DNA from: Hungateiclostridiaceae bacterium UBA3934
Lineage (GTDB): Bacteria > Bacillota > Clostridia > Acetivibrionales > DTU013
Assembly: GCA_002385815.1 (NCBI GenBank)
Contig: DGEE01000112.1
Span: forward strand, 5,213 to 11,184
Reading direction: 5' to 3'
DNA: 5,972 nucleotides
The position numbers were made by a program, and so were the translations under genes. The notes under the pieces were generated by a model that made no database searches, was not told the origin of the DNA, and worked only from the letters and a program-made list of their open reading frames with translations. Of this stretch, positions 1 through 5,972 are shown in pieces. Each line of letters starts with the position of its first letter. The stretch's first letter is position 1.

Positions 1-1426
1 ACAGCAGGATGGCAATGCTCATGATGAAGCGTGATTTTTGAACTCTGCTGAACCATTTGGCCGCATGGAGACCGAAGCTGAACTGGCTCATATATATAAG
101 CGAATACCAGAAATTCACCGCGGCATTGGTGCTCTTTTGCCCCCAGTATGCCTTATATGCTGTCCTCATGGGGGTGTCCGGGCCGGATTCAGATATATGG
201 ACTTCTATCCTGTTTTTCTCTGCAATACTGATTATGTCGGTGCCAGGCAAAAAACTCAACCCATGCAGTTGCAGCTCAAAGGGGCGATGGAGCTCAGTGC
301 ACATCTCGAATGTCTGCTTTAGGTCCTCTTCACTTTCAAAGGGGTGGCGGAGCATAAAATCGTATGAAATCTGCCGTACTCTGCCGCTTAGTATCTCTGA
401 AGCCCTCAGTATGTCATCCCGGGTTTCGCGGCGGTGAAAAATATCGCTCCTGATGCGCGAAGACCCGCTCTGTATCCCCATGACAGTTTTATACAGGCCG
501 GCATCGGCCAGCTTCGATATGGTATATTCACTGATCCTCAGAGGGTGCACCCATATCACGAAGGGAAGGCCTATGCATGATTTGTACTGCATGGCGAACT
601 CATCGGTCCACGCTCTGTCATCGGGGAATATTTCATCCCAGAAGTGTATCACTTTCAAGCCCTTCATGTGCCCCAGCGCTTCCCTGAGTTCACTTATTAT
701 GCTCGCCGGGCTTCTGAAGCGTACGAATCTGCCTTTGCCCGCGTACATCCTCTTGAGATTGACCGATGAACAGTATGAACACACAAATGGACATCCCCTT
801 GAGGCGGAAAGCTCATAGCTGGCTGAATCCAGCATGGGATCGCCGGGTATGATGCGTCCTCTGTCTATATAGCACTTGTTCTCATTGCTGAATATGGGAT
901 ATCCAAGTGCATCCAGGTTTTCACAAAGAGGGCGCAGATCATTGATCACCATATTTGAGCCGGTGCTGCCTGAAGGGATCTTATATGCAAGATTTTTTAT
1001 ATGCTCATAGCTCCTGTCACCAAGCACAGCGTCTGCAAGTTCGACGATGGCCTCCTCACTCTCCCCGCGCAGTACGAAGTCTGCATGCTCCAGGCATCTT
1101 TCCGGGAACATGGATGCGTATACACCGCCCCAGACGATCGGTATGCCGAATCTGGCGCGCAGGGATTTATTGACGGATATGACCGATTCGAGATAGAGAG
1201 ACGACATCACACTCAGTCCTATAAGTCCGGGATCCAGTTCAGCGACCAAAGTCCTGAGCAGTGCCAGTTCTTTTTCAGTCACAGGTTCAGGAGCCTTACT
1301 GTTGAAATTTTTCAAAAACAGTATATGGACCCTGTGGCCTGCTTTGATGAGCGATCTTTCCAGGTATCTTACACCAAGGGATTTTTTATTGTAGAAAGCT
1401 ATGAGAAGTACAGGCTTATCGTGCAT
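1..1426 (-). CDS. B12-binding domain radical SAM protein (C-terminus cut by window edge)
   Basis: The reverse strand is open for 475 codons from ATG at 1426-1424 to the left edge, so the C-terminus is missing. Residues about 5-130 form a Rossmann-like cobalamin-binding domain (VLLIAFYNKKSLGVRYLERS near the start, GGVYAS at 100-105, LRGESEEAI at 119-127). A linker follows (DLRPLCENLDALGYPIF), then the radical SAM core with its iron-sulfur motif CPFVCSYC, giving cysteines 212, 216 and 219 (CxxxCxxC). Later family signatures are FWDEIF (262-267), GIQSGSSR (317-324), HPFESEEDLKQTF (361-373) and FLPGT (392-396). Proteins of this class use a 4Fe-4S cluster and S-adenosylmethionine, usually with cobalamin, for methylation, ring formation or rearrangement. 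Members are often annotated as BchE-like cyclases, but the substrate cannot be told here. The start is supported by GGAGG at 1433-1437, six bases upstream. An in-frame ATG at 1444-1442 lacks a comparable site. The gene is divergent from the chemoreceptor gene. Family is confident; function is not known. Confidence 0.93.
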   Translation of the reverse strand, partial: MHDKPVLLIAFYNKKSLGVRYLERSLIKAGHRVHILFLKNFNSKAPEPVTEKELALLRTLVAELDPGLIGLSVMSSLYLESVISVNKSLRARFGIPIVWGGVYASMFPERCLEHADFVLRGESEEAIVELADAVLGDRSYEHIKNLAYKIPSGSTGSNMVINDLRPLCENLDALGYPIFSNENKCYIDRGRIIPGDPMLDSASYELSASRGCPFVCSYCSSVNLKRMYAGKGRFVRFRSPASIISELREALGHMKGLKVIHFWDEIFPDDRAWTDEFAMQYKSCIGLPFVIWVHPLRISEYTISKLADAGLYKTVMGIQSGSSRIRSDIFHRRETRDDILRASEILSGRVRQISYDFMLRHPFESEEDLKQTFEMCTELHRPFELQLHGLSFLPGTDIISIAEKNRIEVHISESGPDTPMRTAYKAYWGQKSTNAAVNFWYSLIYMSQFSFGLHAAKWFSRVQKSRFIMSIAILL

Positions 1427-1452
1427 ACCGGACCTCCGCTGCATATGGTATG

Positions 1453-1466
1453 TGACAGTTCTGTCA
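1453..1466. repeat. Perfect palindrome, possible operator
   Basis: TGACAG-TT-CTGTCA is a perfect inverted repeat with six-base arms and a two-base centre. It ends 26 bases upstream of the radical SAM start codon, in the divergent intergenic region. Position and symmetry would suit a dimeric repressor site or an mRNA 5' feature. No regulator is encoded in the window, so the role is a guess. Confidence 0.35.
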
Positions 1467-1545
1467 ATTACTGCATCCATTCACTTATGTTGTCCAGTAC
1501 AGAGGAATAAATACAGACATTTATCATTTTCAGGCAGAGTTTTGA

Positions 1546-1574
1546 TTGTTGAATCCTTCTGGATACGGTATAAT
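1546..1574 (+). promoter_or_regulatory. Sigma-70/SigA-type promoter of the chemoreceptor gene
   Basis: TTGTTG (1546-1551) and a perfect TATAAT (1569-1574) are separated by exactly 17 bases. The predicted start near 1581 would give an untranslated leader of about 127 bases before the ATG at 1708. No flagellar sigma-28-like element was seen. That suggests housekeeping-sigma expression rather than the motility regulon, though this rests on inspection alone. Confidence 0.65.
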
Positions 1575-1696
1575 TTACAATAGGTATCTGGACAATTTTC
1601 AATAGCAAACAAGTTTGTACGCGGTAAGAAAAACGGGTTGTATACGCAGGAATCGGAACGAATTTATTCGCAGGACCAAATCCAAAAGAAAGGTAC

Positions 1697-1703
1697 AGGT
1701 GGG
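1697..1703 (+). promoter_or_regulatory. Ribosome binding site that sets the chemoreceptor start
   Basis: AGGTGGG lies four bases before ATG 1708. This favours that start over the upstream in-frame TTG at 1615, which would add 31 mostly basic residues ahead of the first membrane helix. It also favours it over the in-frame ATG at 1726, which has no Shine-Dalgarno-like sequence. Spacing is slightly short but acceptable. Confidence 0.6.
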
Positions 1704-1707
1704 TTGT

Positions 1708-3150
1708 ATGTTCAAGATCAATAACATGAAGCTCTATGTCAAGATGCTGATCCCCTTTATCGTTTCAATCGTCGCCCTGTCCGTGATCGCAACATTGTCC
1801 GTCAATTTTATCAAGGAAGCAGGAGAAGCCATAAATGAGATGGAGAGCCTGCTGGCAGCAAACAACATCGAAATAGTTCCTGAAAACAGGATATCGATGG
1901 AAAACCTGCATACGATCATTGTAGTCACAGCCGTGATCGGCGGCGTGCTGACAGAGGTCATATCGATTGTATTCATTGTAGGAGTCAGCAGAAGGTCGAA
2001 GGTCACGGTCAGGTACATACAAAAAACCGCCAACTTCGATCTGGTGCATGATCCGAGCTATGACAGGTACCTGAACGACAAAGATGAGATGGGCCTGATA
2101 ATCAAAGCTGTGGCACAACTGCGAAGACAATTCAGGAGCCTTCTGCACAATGTGATCGCCCAGACCGGGCAGCTCGGTGCCACTATAAAGCTGACCAACA
2201 GTAATATGGCAGAGCTGGGGTCCAATATCAGTGACATCTCGGCTACCACAGAGCAGTTGTCTGCCGGCATGGAGGAAACAGCGGCCTCTGCCCAGGAAAT
2301 GAATGCAGCGGCGGTCGAAATAGAAAAAGCTGCCGGCATGATAGCCGGTAAAGCCGAGGACTTTGCCAGGACTGCGGATGATATCAGAGCAAGGGCAAAG
2401 CTGCTTGAAGAGGATTTTAAGGAATCCTATGCCAGTGGCGGTGTCATTTTCAATGAAGTGAAATCAAGGCTTGAAAAGGCACTGGAGGATTCCAGGACAG
2501 TGGAAGAAATCAATGTACTGGCTGACGCCATCCTCCAGATCATTTCACAGACCAATCTGCTGGCGCTGAATGCCGCCATCGAGGCTTCAAGGGCTGGGGA
2601 GGCAGGCAAGGGCTTCGCAGTGGTTGCGGAGGAGATAAGGACGCTGGCTGAAGACTCCAAGAGCACTGTAGCGAAAATACAGTCCGTTGCCAGAGGGGTC
2701 ATAGAATCAGTCGGGAATCTGGCTGAGAATGCGAATGATCTGCTGGGATTCGTCGATGAGACTGTGAGGAAGGATTATGGTACCATGCTCGATGCGACGG
2801 CACAGTATGGGACCGATGCAGAGAATATAAGCGGCATGGCGGCTGACCTGAGTGCCACATCTCAGCAGCTTCTGACGTCGATACGCAATGTCGTGAGAGC
2901 TATAGATGAAGTCACCCATGCGGCAAACGAAGGAGCGGAAGCGGCAGGCAGCATTGCACAGAAGACTTCGAACATAGCAGAGATGGCTGAAGAGGTGCAG
3001 GAGAGCATCAGTTCCACGGAGGAAGGATCTGCTGCACTGACAGTTGAGATATCCAGATTCAGCATTGAAGACGTGGGGGCCGATGCCGGTGCCGGTGCTG
3101 AAGCCATGGCCGGAGCGGATGCGGAGAATGATACCGGTGTCGATGCATAA
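1708..3150 (+). CDS. Methyl-accepting chemotaxis protein with minimal extracellular loop
   Basis: This 480-residue membrane chemoreceptor should signal to the CheA/CheW array. Membrane helix 1 is about residues 14-35. A loop of only about 33 residues follows (36-68), then membrane helix 2 (about 69-93). A HAMP-like segment (about 94-146) carries DEMG at 126-129. The signalling hairpin tip is the highly conserved [20 protein letters not shown] (283-302), followed by [13 protein letters not shown] (303-315). Long Ala/Glu/Gln-rich coiled coils flank the tip, for example [20 protein letters not shown] (179-198), and are candidates for methylation. The loop is too short for a Cache or four-helix ligand-binding domain, so the signal may be sensed in the membrane, by HAMP, or through a partner. 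After the coiled coil ends at SRF (449-451), the last 29 residues are rich in Ala, Gly and Asp, with no CheR-tethering NWETF-like end. No terminator is visible before the next promoter. Family is certain; the signal is unknown. Confidence 0.95.
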   Translation: MFKINNMKLYVKMLIPFIVSIVALSVIATLSVNFIKEAGEAINEMESLLAANNIEIVPENRISMENLHTIIVVTAVIGGVLTEVISIVFIVGVSRRSKVTVRYIQKTANFDLVHDPSYDRYLNDKDEMGLIIKAVAQLRRQFRSLLHNVIAQTGQLGATIKLTNSNMAELGSNISDISATTEQLSAGMEETAASAQEMNAAAVEIEKAAGMIAGKAEDFARTADDIRARAKLLEEDFKESYASGGVIFNEVKSRLEKALEDSRTVEEINVLADAILQIISQTNLLALNAAIEASRAGEAGKGFAVVAEEIRTLAEDSKSTVAKIQSVARGVIESVGNLAENANDLLGFVDETVRKDYGTMLDATAQYGTDAENISGMAADLSATSQQLLTSIRNVVRAIDEVTHAANEGAEAAGSIAQKTSNIAEMAEEVQESISSTEEGSAALTVEISRFSIEDVGADAGAGAEAMAGADAENDTGVDA

Positions 3151-3160
3151 CTGATACATA

Positions 3161-3189
3161 TTGACAAAACAATGGGATTCTGGTAGCAT
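3161..3189 (+). promoter_or_regulatory. Promoter of the T-box leader
   Basis: A perfect TTGACA (3161-3166) is followed after 17 bases by TAGCAT (3184-3189). TG at 3181-3182 makes an extended -10 element. Transcription would begin near 3196, just ahead of the T-box Stem I. The -35 box starts only ten bases after the chemoreceptor stop codon. Confidence 0.75.
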
Positions 3190-3195
3190 ACAAAA

Positions 3196-3531
3196 AAACA
3201 GATCAAATGTTAAATGCGATGACAGGGAAAACATGCCGCCTGGCAGTGCCAAAGGAAGCTGTTGGTTGCTGCGAAACAGCACACGGGGCGGATCTTGGAC
3301 TCACCCTTGAGCAGTTAGCTGAAAGCCATGTATATGCCGGAACTACACCGGTGATGCAGGGATACTGCCCATGGCAAGTAGGTGCGACCGGGTTCCCGCC
3401 GTTACAACGGGAAGGCATTCATCATTGACTGATCGATGCTTATAAGGGGGTATGCAGATACCAAACAGAGTGGTACCGCGGAAGTATAGCTTTCGTCTCT
3501 GGCAGGATTGTCAGAAGACGAGAGCTTTTTT
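3196..3531 (+). promoter_or_regulatory. T-box riboswitch, probably tRNA-Leu responsive
   Basis: This leader senses uncharged tRNA and lets transcription continue into the downstream gene when the cognate amino acid is scarce. The diagnostic T-box sequence AGAGTGGTACCGCG is at 3467-3480. Stem I starts with TGC (3215-3217) pairing GCA (3311-3313). A kink-turn-like GATGA (3218-3222) opposite TGA follows, then AGGG (3224-3227) pairing CCCT (3304-3307), and higher up CCGCC (3236-3240) pairing GGCGG (3287-3291). The 3' side of the specifier loop ends GGACTCA, so the triplet before the conserved purine is CTC (3300-3302), leucine. The bulge TGGT (3471-3474) would pair with NCCA ends having A73. That fits tRNA-Leu and not tRNA-Asp (G73) or tRNA-Gly (U73), the competing readings GAC and GGA. 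Stem II (GCCATG 3325-3330 with CATGGC 3370-3375), a IIA/B-like hairpin (TTCCCG 3393-3398 with CGGGAA 3408-3413) and a weak Stem III (3415-3439) follow. An antiterminator helix could form between CAGAG (3466-3470) and CTCTG (3497-3501). The T-box call is near certain; the leucine assignment is likely. Confidence 0.95.
3488..3531 (+). terminator. T-box attenuator (intrinsic terminator)
   Basis: AGCTTTCGTCT (3488-3498) pairs with AGACGAGAGCT (3516-3526) over 11 positions with one G-U pair. Beyond a bulged A at 3515 the stem continues with CTGGC (3499-3503) against GTCAG (3510-3514), leaving a six-base loop. A run of six T residues follows (3526-3531). The 5' arm shares 3497-3501 with the antiterminator helix, so the two structures are mutually exclusive, as expected for a T-box. 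It should also stop transcripts reading through from the chemoreceptor gene. Confidence 0.92.
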
Positions 3532-3624
3532 GTTTTGCCGGCCTGTGTCGGCAGCACTGTCGGAAAATGATTTGGTAGGTTCCGATGGTTTAAGTTCGTC
3601 TGATTTTATATTAAATAAATTTTT

Positions 3625-3630
3625 AGGAGG
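3625..3630 (+). promoter_or_regulatory. Strong ribosome binding site of the fusion gene
   Basis: AGGAGG is a full Shine-Dalgarno match eight bases before ATG 3639. It fixes the start and supports translation initiation at the TIM barrel. I found no comparable in-frame internal start near the domain junction (about 4440-4520), so the ligase is not obviously also made alone. Confidence 0.85.
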
Positions 3631-3638
3631 CGATTGAG

Positions 3639-5972
3639 ATGAAAATTGCATTTTCGACTTTGGGATGTCCTGATTTTGATTGGTCTGATATTTATTCCAT
3701 GGCCAAGGATCTTGGATTTGACGGTATTGAGATCAGAGGCCTTGGAAAGGATATATTTGCAGTCAAGGCACAGCCTTTTACAGAGGCAGAGCTTCCCAAC
3801 ACCATCAGGAAGCTGAAGGAACTGCGCCTTGAGATCCCGTGTCTTTCCTCGGGCTGCTGCCTCAAGTTCACAGAGAAGGCAGAGCAGAATCACGATGAGA
3901 TCGTACAGTATATAGAACTGGCGAGCAAACTGGGAACGCCCTATATACGCATACTGGCGGACCTTGAACCGCAGCCTGATGGTGAAGTGGACGATGAAGC
4001 TGTTCTTGCGGCACTCAGGCGTCTTATCCCGATAGCAGAGGAAAAGGGAGTCACACTGCTCATCGAGACGAACGGTGTCTATACGGATACAAAACGCCTC
4101 AGCGAGCTTTTGGCCAATGCCGCCAGTGATGCCGTCGGAGCTCTCTGGGACGTGCACCATCCTTATCGTTTTGCAGGCGAATCGCCTGACACCACTGTTA
4201 AAAATCTTGGTGCCTATATAAAATATGTCCATGTCAAGGACTCTGTCATGCAGGACGACAAGGTGTCCTACAGACTGATGGGAGAAGGTGACCTCCCGAT
4301 GGACGGATTCATGATGGCTTTGCGCTCCATAAATTATGACGGATACATTTCGCTGGAATGGGTCAAGAGATGGGCGAACGACCTCAGCGATGCAGGTATA
4401 GTGTTTCCGCATTTTGTAAACTACATGAGTACTTACATTGAAAAAGACGCGACAAGGGGCCGCCTGTTCTGCAATAACACCAAAACAGGCCAATATATAT
4501 GGGAAAAGGATACGCTTATAGATCTGACATTCCCGCAGGTACTTGACCGTGTAGTTCTGGAGTTCCCGGATCAGTATGCTTTCCGATATACTACGCTGGA
4601 CTATACCAGGACTTATGCGGAGTTCCGGGATGATGTGGATACATTTGCCAGATCCCTCATCGCACTTGGAGTCAAGCCCGGCGATCATGTGGCCATATGG
4701 GCTACAAATGTGCCCCAGTGGTTCATAACATTCTGGGCAGCGACCAAAATCGGGGCAGTGCTGGTTACAGTCAATACAGCATACAAGATATATGAAGCGG
4801 AATATCTGCTGAGGCAGTCAGATACACATACCCTCGTCATGATAGACGGTTACAAGGATTCGAATTATGTGGAGATAATCAGGGAGCTGTGTCCTGAACT
4901 CAAAACCTCAGAGCCTGGTAAACCTCTCCATATCAAGAGGCTGCCATTCCTGCGCAACATCATAACCATCGATTCAAGGGTGGAGGGCTGTCTTACATGG
5001 GAAGATGCCCTGTCACTGGCTGAGAAGGTTCCGGTGGAAGAGGTATACCGCCGTGCTGCTGCAGTGCATAAGGACGATGTCTGCAATATGCAGTACACAT
5101 CAGGGACTACAGGATTCCCCAAAGGTGTCATGCTGACACATTACAATGTAGTCAACAATGGCAAATGCATAGGCGATTGCATGGATTTCTCCACAGCCGA
5201 CAGACTGCTGATACATGTGCCCATGTTCCACTGCTTCGGCATGGTATTGGGCATGACAGCAGCCATGACACACGGCGTGACGATGTCGCCCATCCCGTAT
5301 TTCTCACCCAGACAGTCACTGGATTGCATAAACAGGGAGAAGATAACGGCTGTCCACGGTGTCCCGACCATGTTCATTGCCATGATGGAGCATGAGGATT
5401 TTGAAAAGACTGACTTCTCGCACATGAGAACAGGAATAATGGCAGGAAGCCCATGTCCTATCAAGGTGATGCAGGACGTGGTGGATAAGATGAACTGCAG
5501 GGAGATCACCATAGTTTACGGACAGACAGAAGCTTCACCGGGCTGTACGCAAAGCCGGGTGGACGATCCCCTGGAGATCCGTGTCAATACGGTGGGCAGG
5601 GCACTGCCGGGGATCGAATGCAAGATAGTCGATCCTGAGACGAATAAGGAACTCCCGCCCAATACCGATGGAGAGTTCGTCGTCCGCGGGTATAATGTCA
5701 TGAAAGGGTACTACAAGATGCCCGAAGCTACCGCCGCTGCCATCGACAAGGACGGCTGGCTGCACACAGGCGATCTTGCCAGGGTCGATGAAAACGGATA
5801 TTTCAAGATCACAGGCCGCATCAGAGACATGATCATCAGGGGCGGTGAAAACATATATCCCAAGGAGATAGAGGACTTTATCTATACTCACCCCAAGGTC
5901 AGCGATGTCCAGGTGATAGGGGTGCCTGACAAGCAGTACGGCGAGGAGATCATGGCCTGCGTGATACTGAAA
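3639..5972 (+). CDS. Fusion: xylose-isomerase-like TIM barrel + AMP-forming acyl-CoA synthetase (C-terminus cut)
   Basis: One frame runs 778 codons without a stop to the right edge. The start is ATG 3639 with AGGAGG at 3625-3630, eight bases upstream. Residues 1-267 resemble sugar phosphate isomerase/epimerase proteins (AP_endonuc_2/xylose-isomerase-like TIM barrel): MKIAFSTLG at the start, FDGIEIRGLG, and likely metal ligands E143 (LLIETNG), D171 (LWDVHHPY), H198 (YVHVKD) and E240 (SLEWVKRW). A linker of about 25 residues leads to an ANL-superfamily adenylating domain from about 293. Its motifs are the phosphate loop YTSGTTGFPKG (486-496), YGQTEAS (627-633), GWLHTGD (706-712) and GRIRDMIIRGGENIYPKEIE (726-745). 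The order and wording match acyl-CoA synthetases, which make acyl-adenylate from acid and ATP and then the CoA thioester. The distal catalytic lysine of the C-terminal subdomain lies beyond the window. Both active sites look intact, so this is a true two-domain protein. It probably acts in the cytoplasm, since no signal peptide or membrane helix is seen. It is controlled by the T-box leader. The substrates and the reason for joining the domains are unknown, and I recall no characterised example. Confidence 0.92.
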   Translation, partial: MKIAFSTLGCPDFDWSDIYSMAKDLGFDGIEIRGLGKDIFAVKAQPFTEAELPNTIRKLKELRLEIPCLSSGCCLKFTEKAEQNHDEIVQYIELASKLGTPYIRILADLEPQPDGEVDDEAVLAALRRLIPIAEEKGVTLLIETNGVYTDTKRLSELLANAASDAVGALWDVHHPYRFAGESPDTTVKNLGAYIKYVHVKDSVMQDDKVSYRLMGEGDLPMDGFMMALRSINYDGYISLEWVKRWANDLSDAGIVFPHFVNYMSTYIEKDATRGRLFCNNTKTGQYIWEKDTLIDLTFPQVLDRVVLEFPDQYAFRYTTLDYTRTYAEFRDDVDTFARSLIALGVKPGDHVAIWATNVPQWFITFWAATKIGAVLVTVNTAYKIYEAEYLLRQSDTHTLVMIDGYKDSNYVEIIRELCPELKTSEPGKPLHIKRLPFLRNIITIDSRVEGCLTWEDALSLAEKVPVEEVYRRAAAVHKDDVCNMQYTSGTTGFPKGVMLTHYNVVNNGKCIGDCMDFSTADRLLIHVPMFHCFGMVLGMTAAMTHGVTMSPIPYFSPRQSLDCINREKITAVHGVPTMFIAMMEHEDFEKTDFSHMRTGIMAGSPCPIKVMQDVVDKMNCREITIVYGQTEASPGCTQSRVDDPLEIRVNTVGRALPGIECKIVDPETNKELPPNTDGEFVVRGYNVMKGYYKMPEATAAAIDKDGWLHTGDLARVDENGYFKITGRIRDMIIRGGENIYPKEIEDFIYTHPKVSDVQVIGVPDKQYGEEIMACVILK

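Noticed and set aside
1439..1467. Perfect TTGACA on the minus strand (1467-1462) as the radical SAM promoter
   Set aside because: The -10 candidates at correct spacing (TATGCA or ATGCAG) are poor. A start there would fall on the ribosome binding site. The hexamer is better explained as part of the palindrome.
1001..1510. Plus-strand open frame of 169 codons
   Set aside because: It lies opposite the start of the radical SAM gene, whose B12-binding domain is recognisable on the minus strand. The plus-strand product looks random. The shorter plus-strand frames between 38 and 1173 are rejected for the same reason.
1615..1707. TTG start giving a 511-residue chemoreceptor
   Set aside because: It has no ribosome binding site and would add a basic, non-conserved extension. 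ATG 1708 has AGGTGGG and places the first membrane helix near the N-terminus as usual.
2707..3282. Minus-strand open frame of 191 codons under the chemoreceptor 3' end
   Set aside because: It is a shadow of the chemoreceptor coding sequence and runs into the T-box Stem I. Its Cys/His/Arg-rich product has no domain signal.
3297..3300. Alternative T-box specifiers GGA (Gly) or GAC (Asp)
   Set aside because: They do not sit directly before the purine that closes the specifier loop. The TGGT bulge matches A73, whereas bacterial tRNA-Gly has U73 and tRNA-Asp has G73.
3207..3428. Small open frame inside the T-box leader, a possible leader peptide
   Set aside because: The interval is explained by structured T-box RNA, and no Shine-Dalgarno sequence precedes the ATG.
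3606..4688. Minus-strand open frame of 360 codons opposite the TIM-barrel domain
   Set aside because: It is antisense to a domain with clear family motifs and correct frame. Its translation shows no recognisable domain, and no good ribosome binding site was seen.

Overview
The window looks like chromosome of an anaerobic Firmicute, most likely a clostridium. The signs are a tRNA-sensing T-box leader, strong AGGAGG-type ribosome binding sites, frequent ATA and AGG/AGA codons, a cobalamin-binding radical SAM enzyme and a membrane chemoreceptor. Base composition and codon use look even throughout, and I see no mobile element, tRNA, rRNA or CRISPR array. The genus cannot be named from this alone.

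Layout. (1) Positions 1426 down to 1 (minus strand) hold a B12-binding radical SAM protein whose C-terminus runs off the left edge. (2) A 281-bp divergent intergenic region (1427-1707) holds a good sigma-70-type promoter for the rightward gene and a perfect short palindrome in front of the leftward gene. (3) Positions 1708-3150 (plus) encode a 480-residue methyl-accepting chemotaxis protein with a very short extracellular loop and an odd Ala/Gly/Asp-rich tail. (4) Ten bases after its stop codon a consensus promoter begins, followed by a complete T-box riboswitch (about 3196-3531) with kink-turn, specifier loop, T-box sequence and a strong intrinsic terminator. The best specifier reading is CUC (leucine), and the acceptor-end-binding bases UGGU fit the A73 discriminator of tRNA-Leu. 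(5) Positions 3639-5972 (plus) are one uninterrupted reading frame of 778 codons, cut by the right edge. It fuses a xylose-isomerase-like TIM barrel (about residues 1-267) to an AMP-forming acyl-CoA synthetase (about 293 onward). The usual metal ligands of the first domain and the adenylation motifs of the second are all visible.

The most interesting unit is the last pair: an apparently leucine-starvation-induced leader driving a two-domain TIM-barrel/acyl-CoA-ligase enzyme. One possible reading is that the ligase activates a carboxylic acid such as isovalerate, so that anaerobic reductive carboxylation can make the leucine keto acid. That is inference; the substrate of neither domain can be read from the sequence. 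The chemoreceptor and the radical SAM gene have no visible functional link to it.
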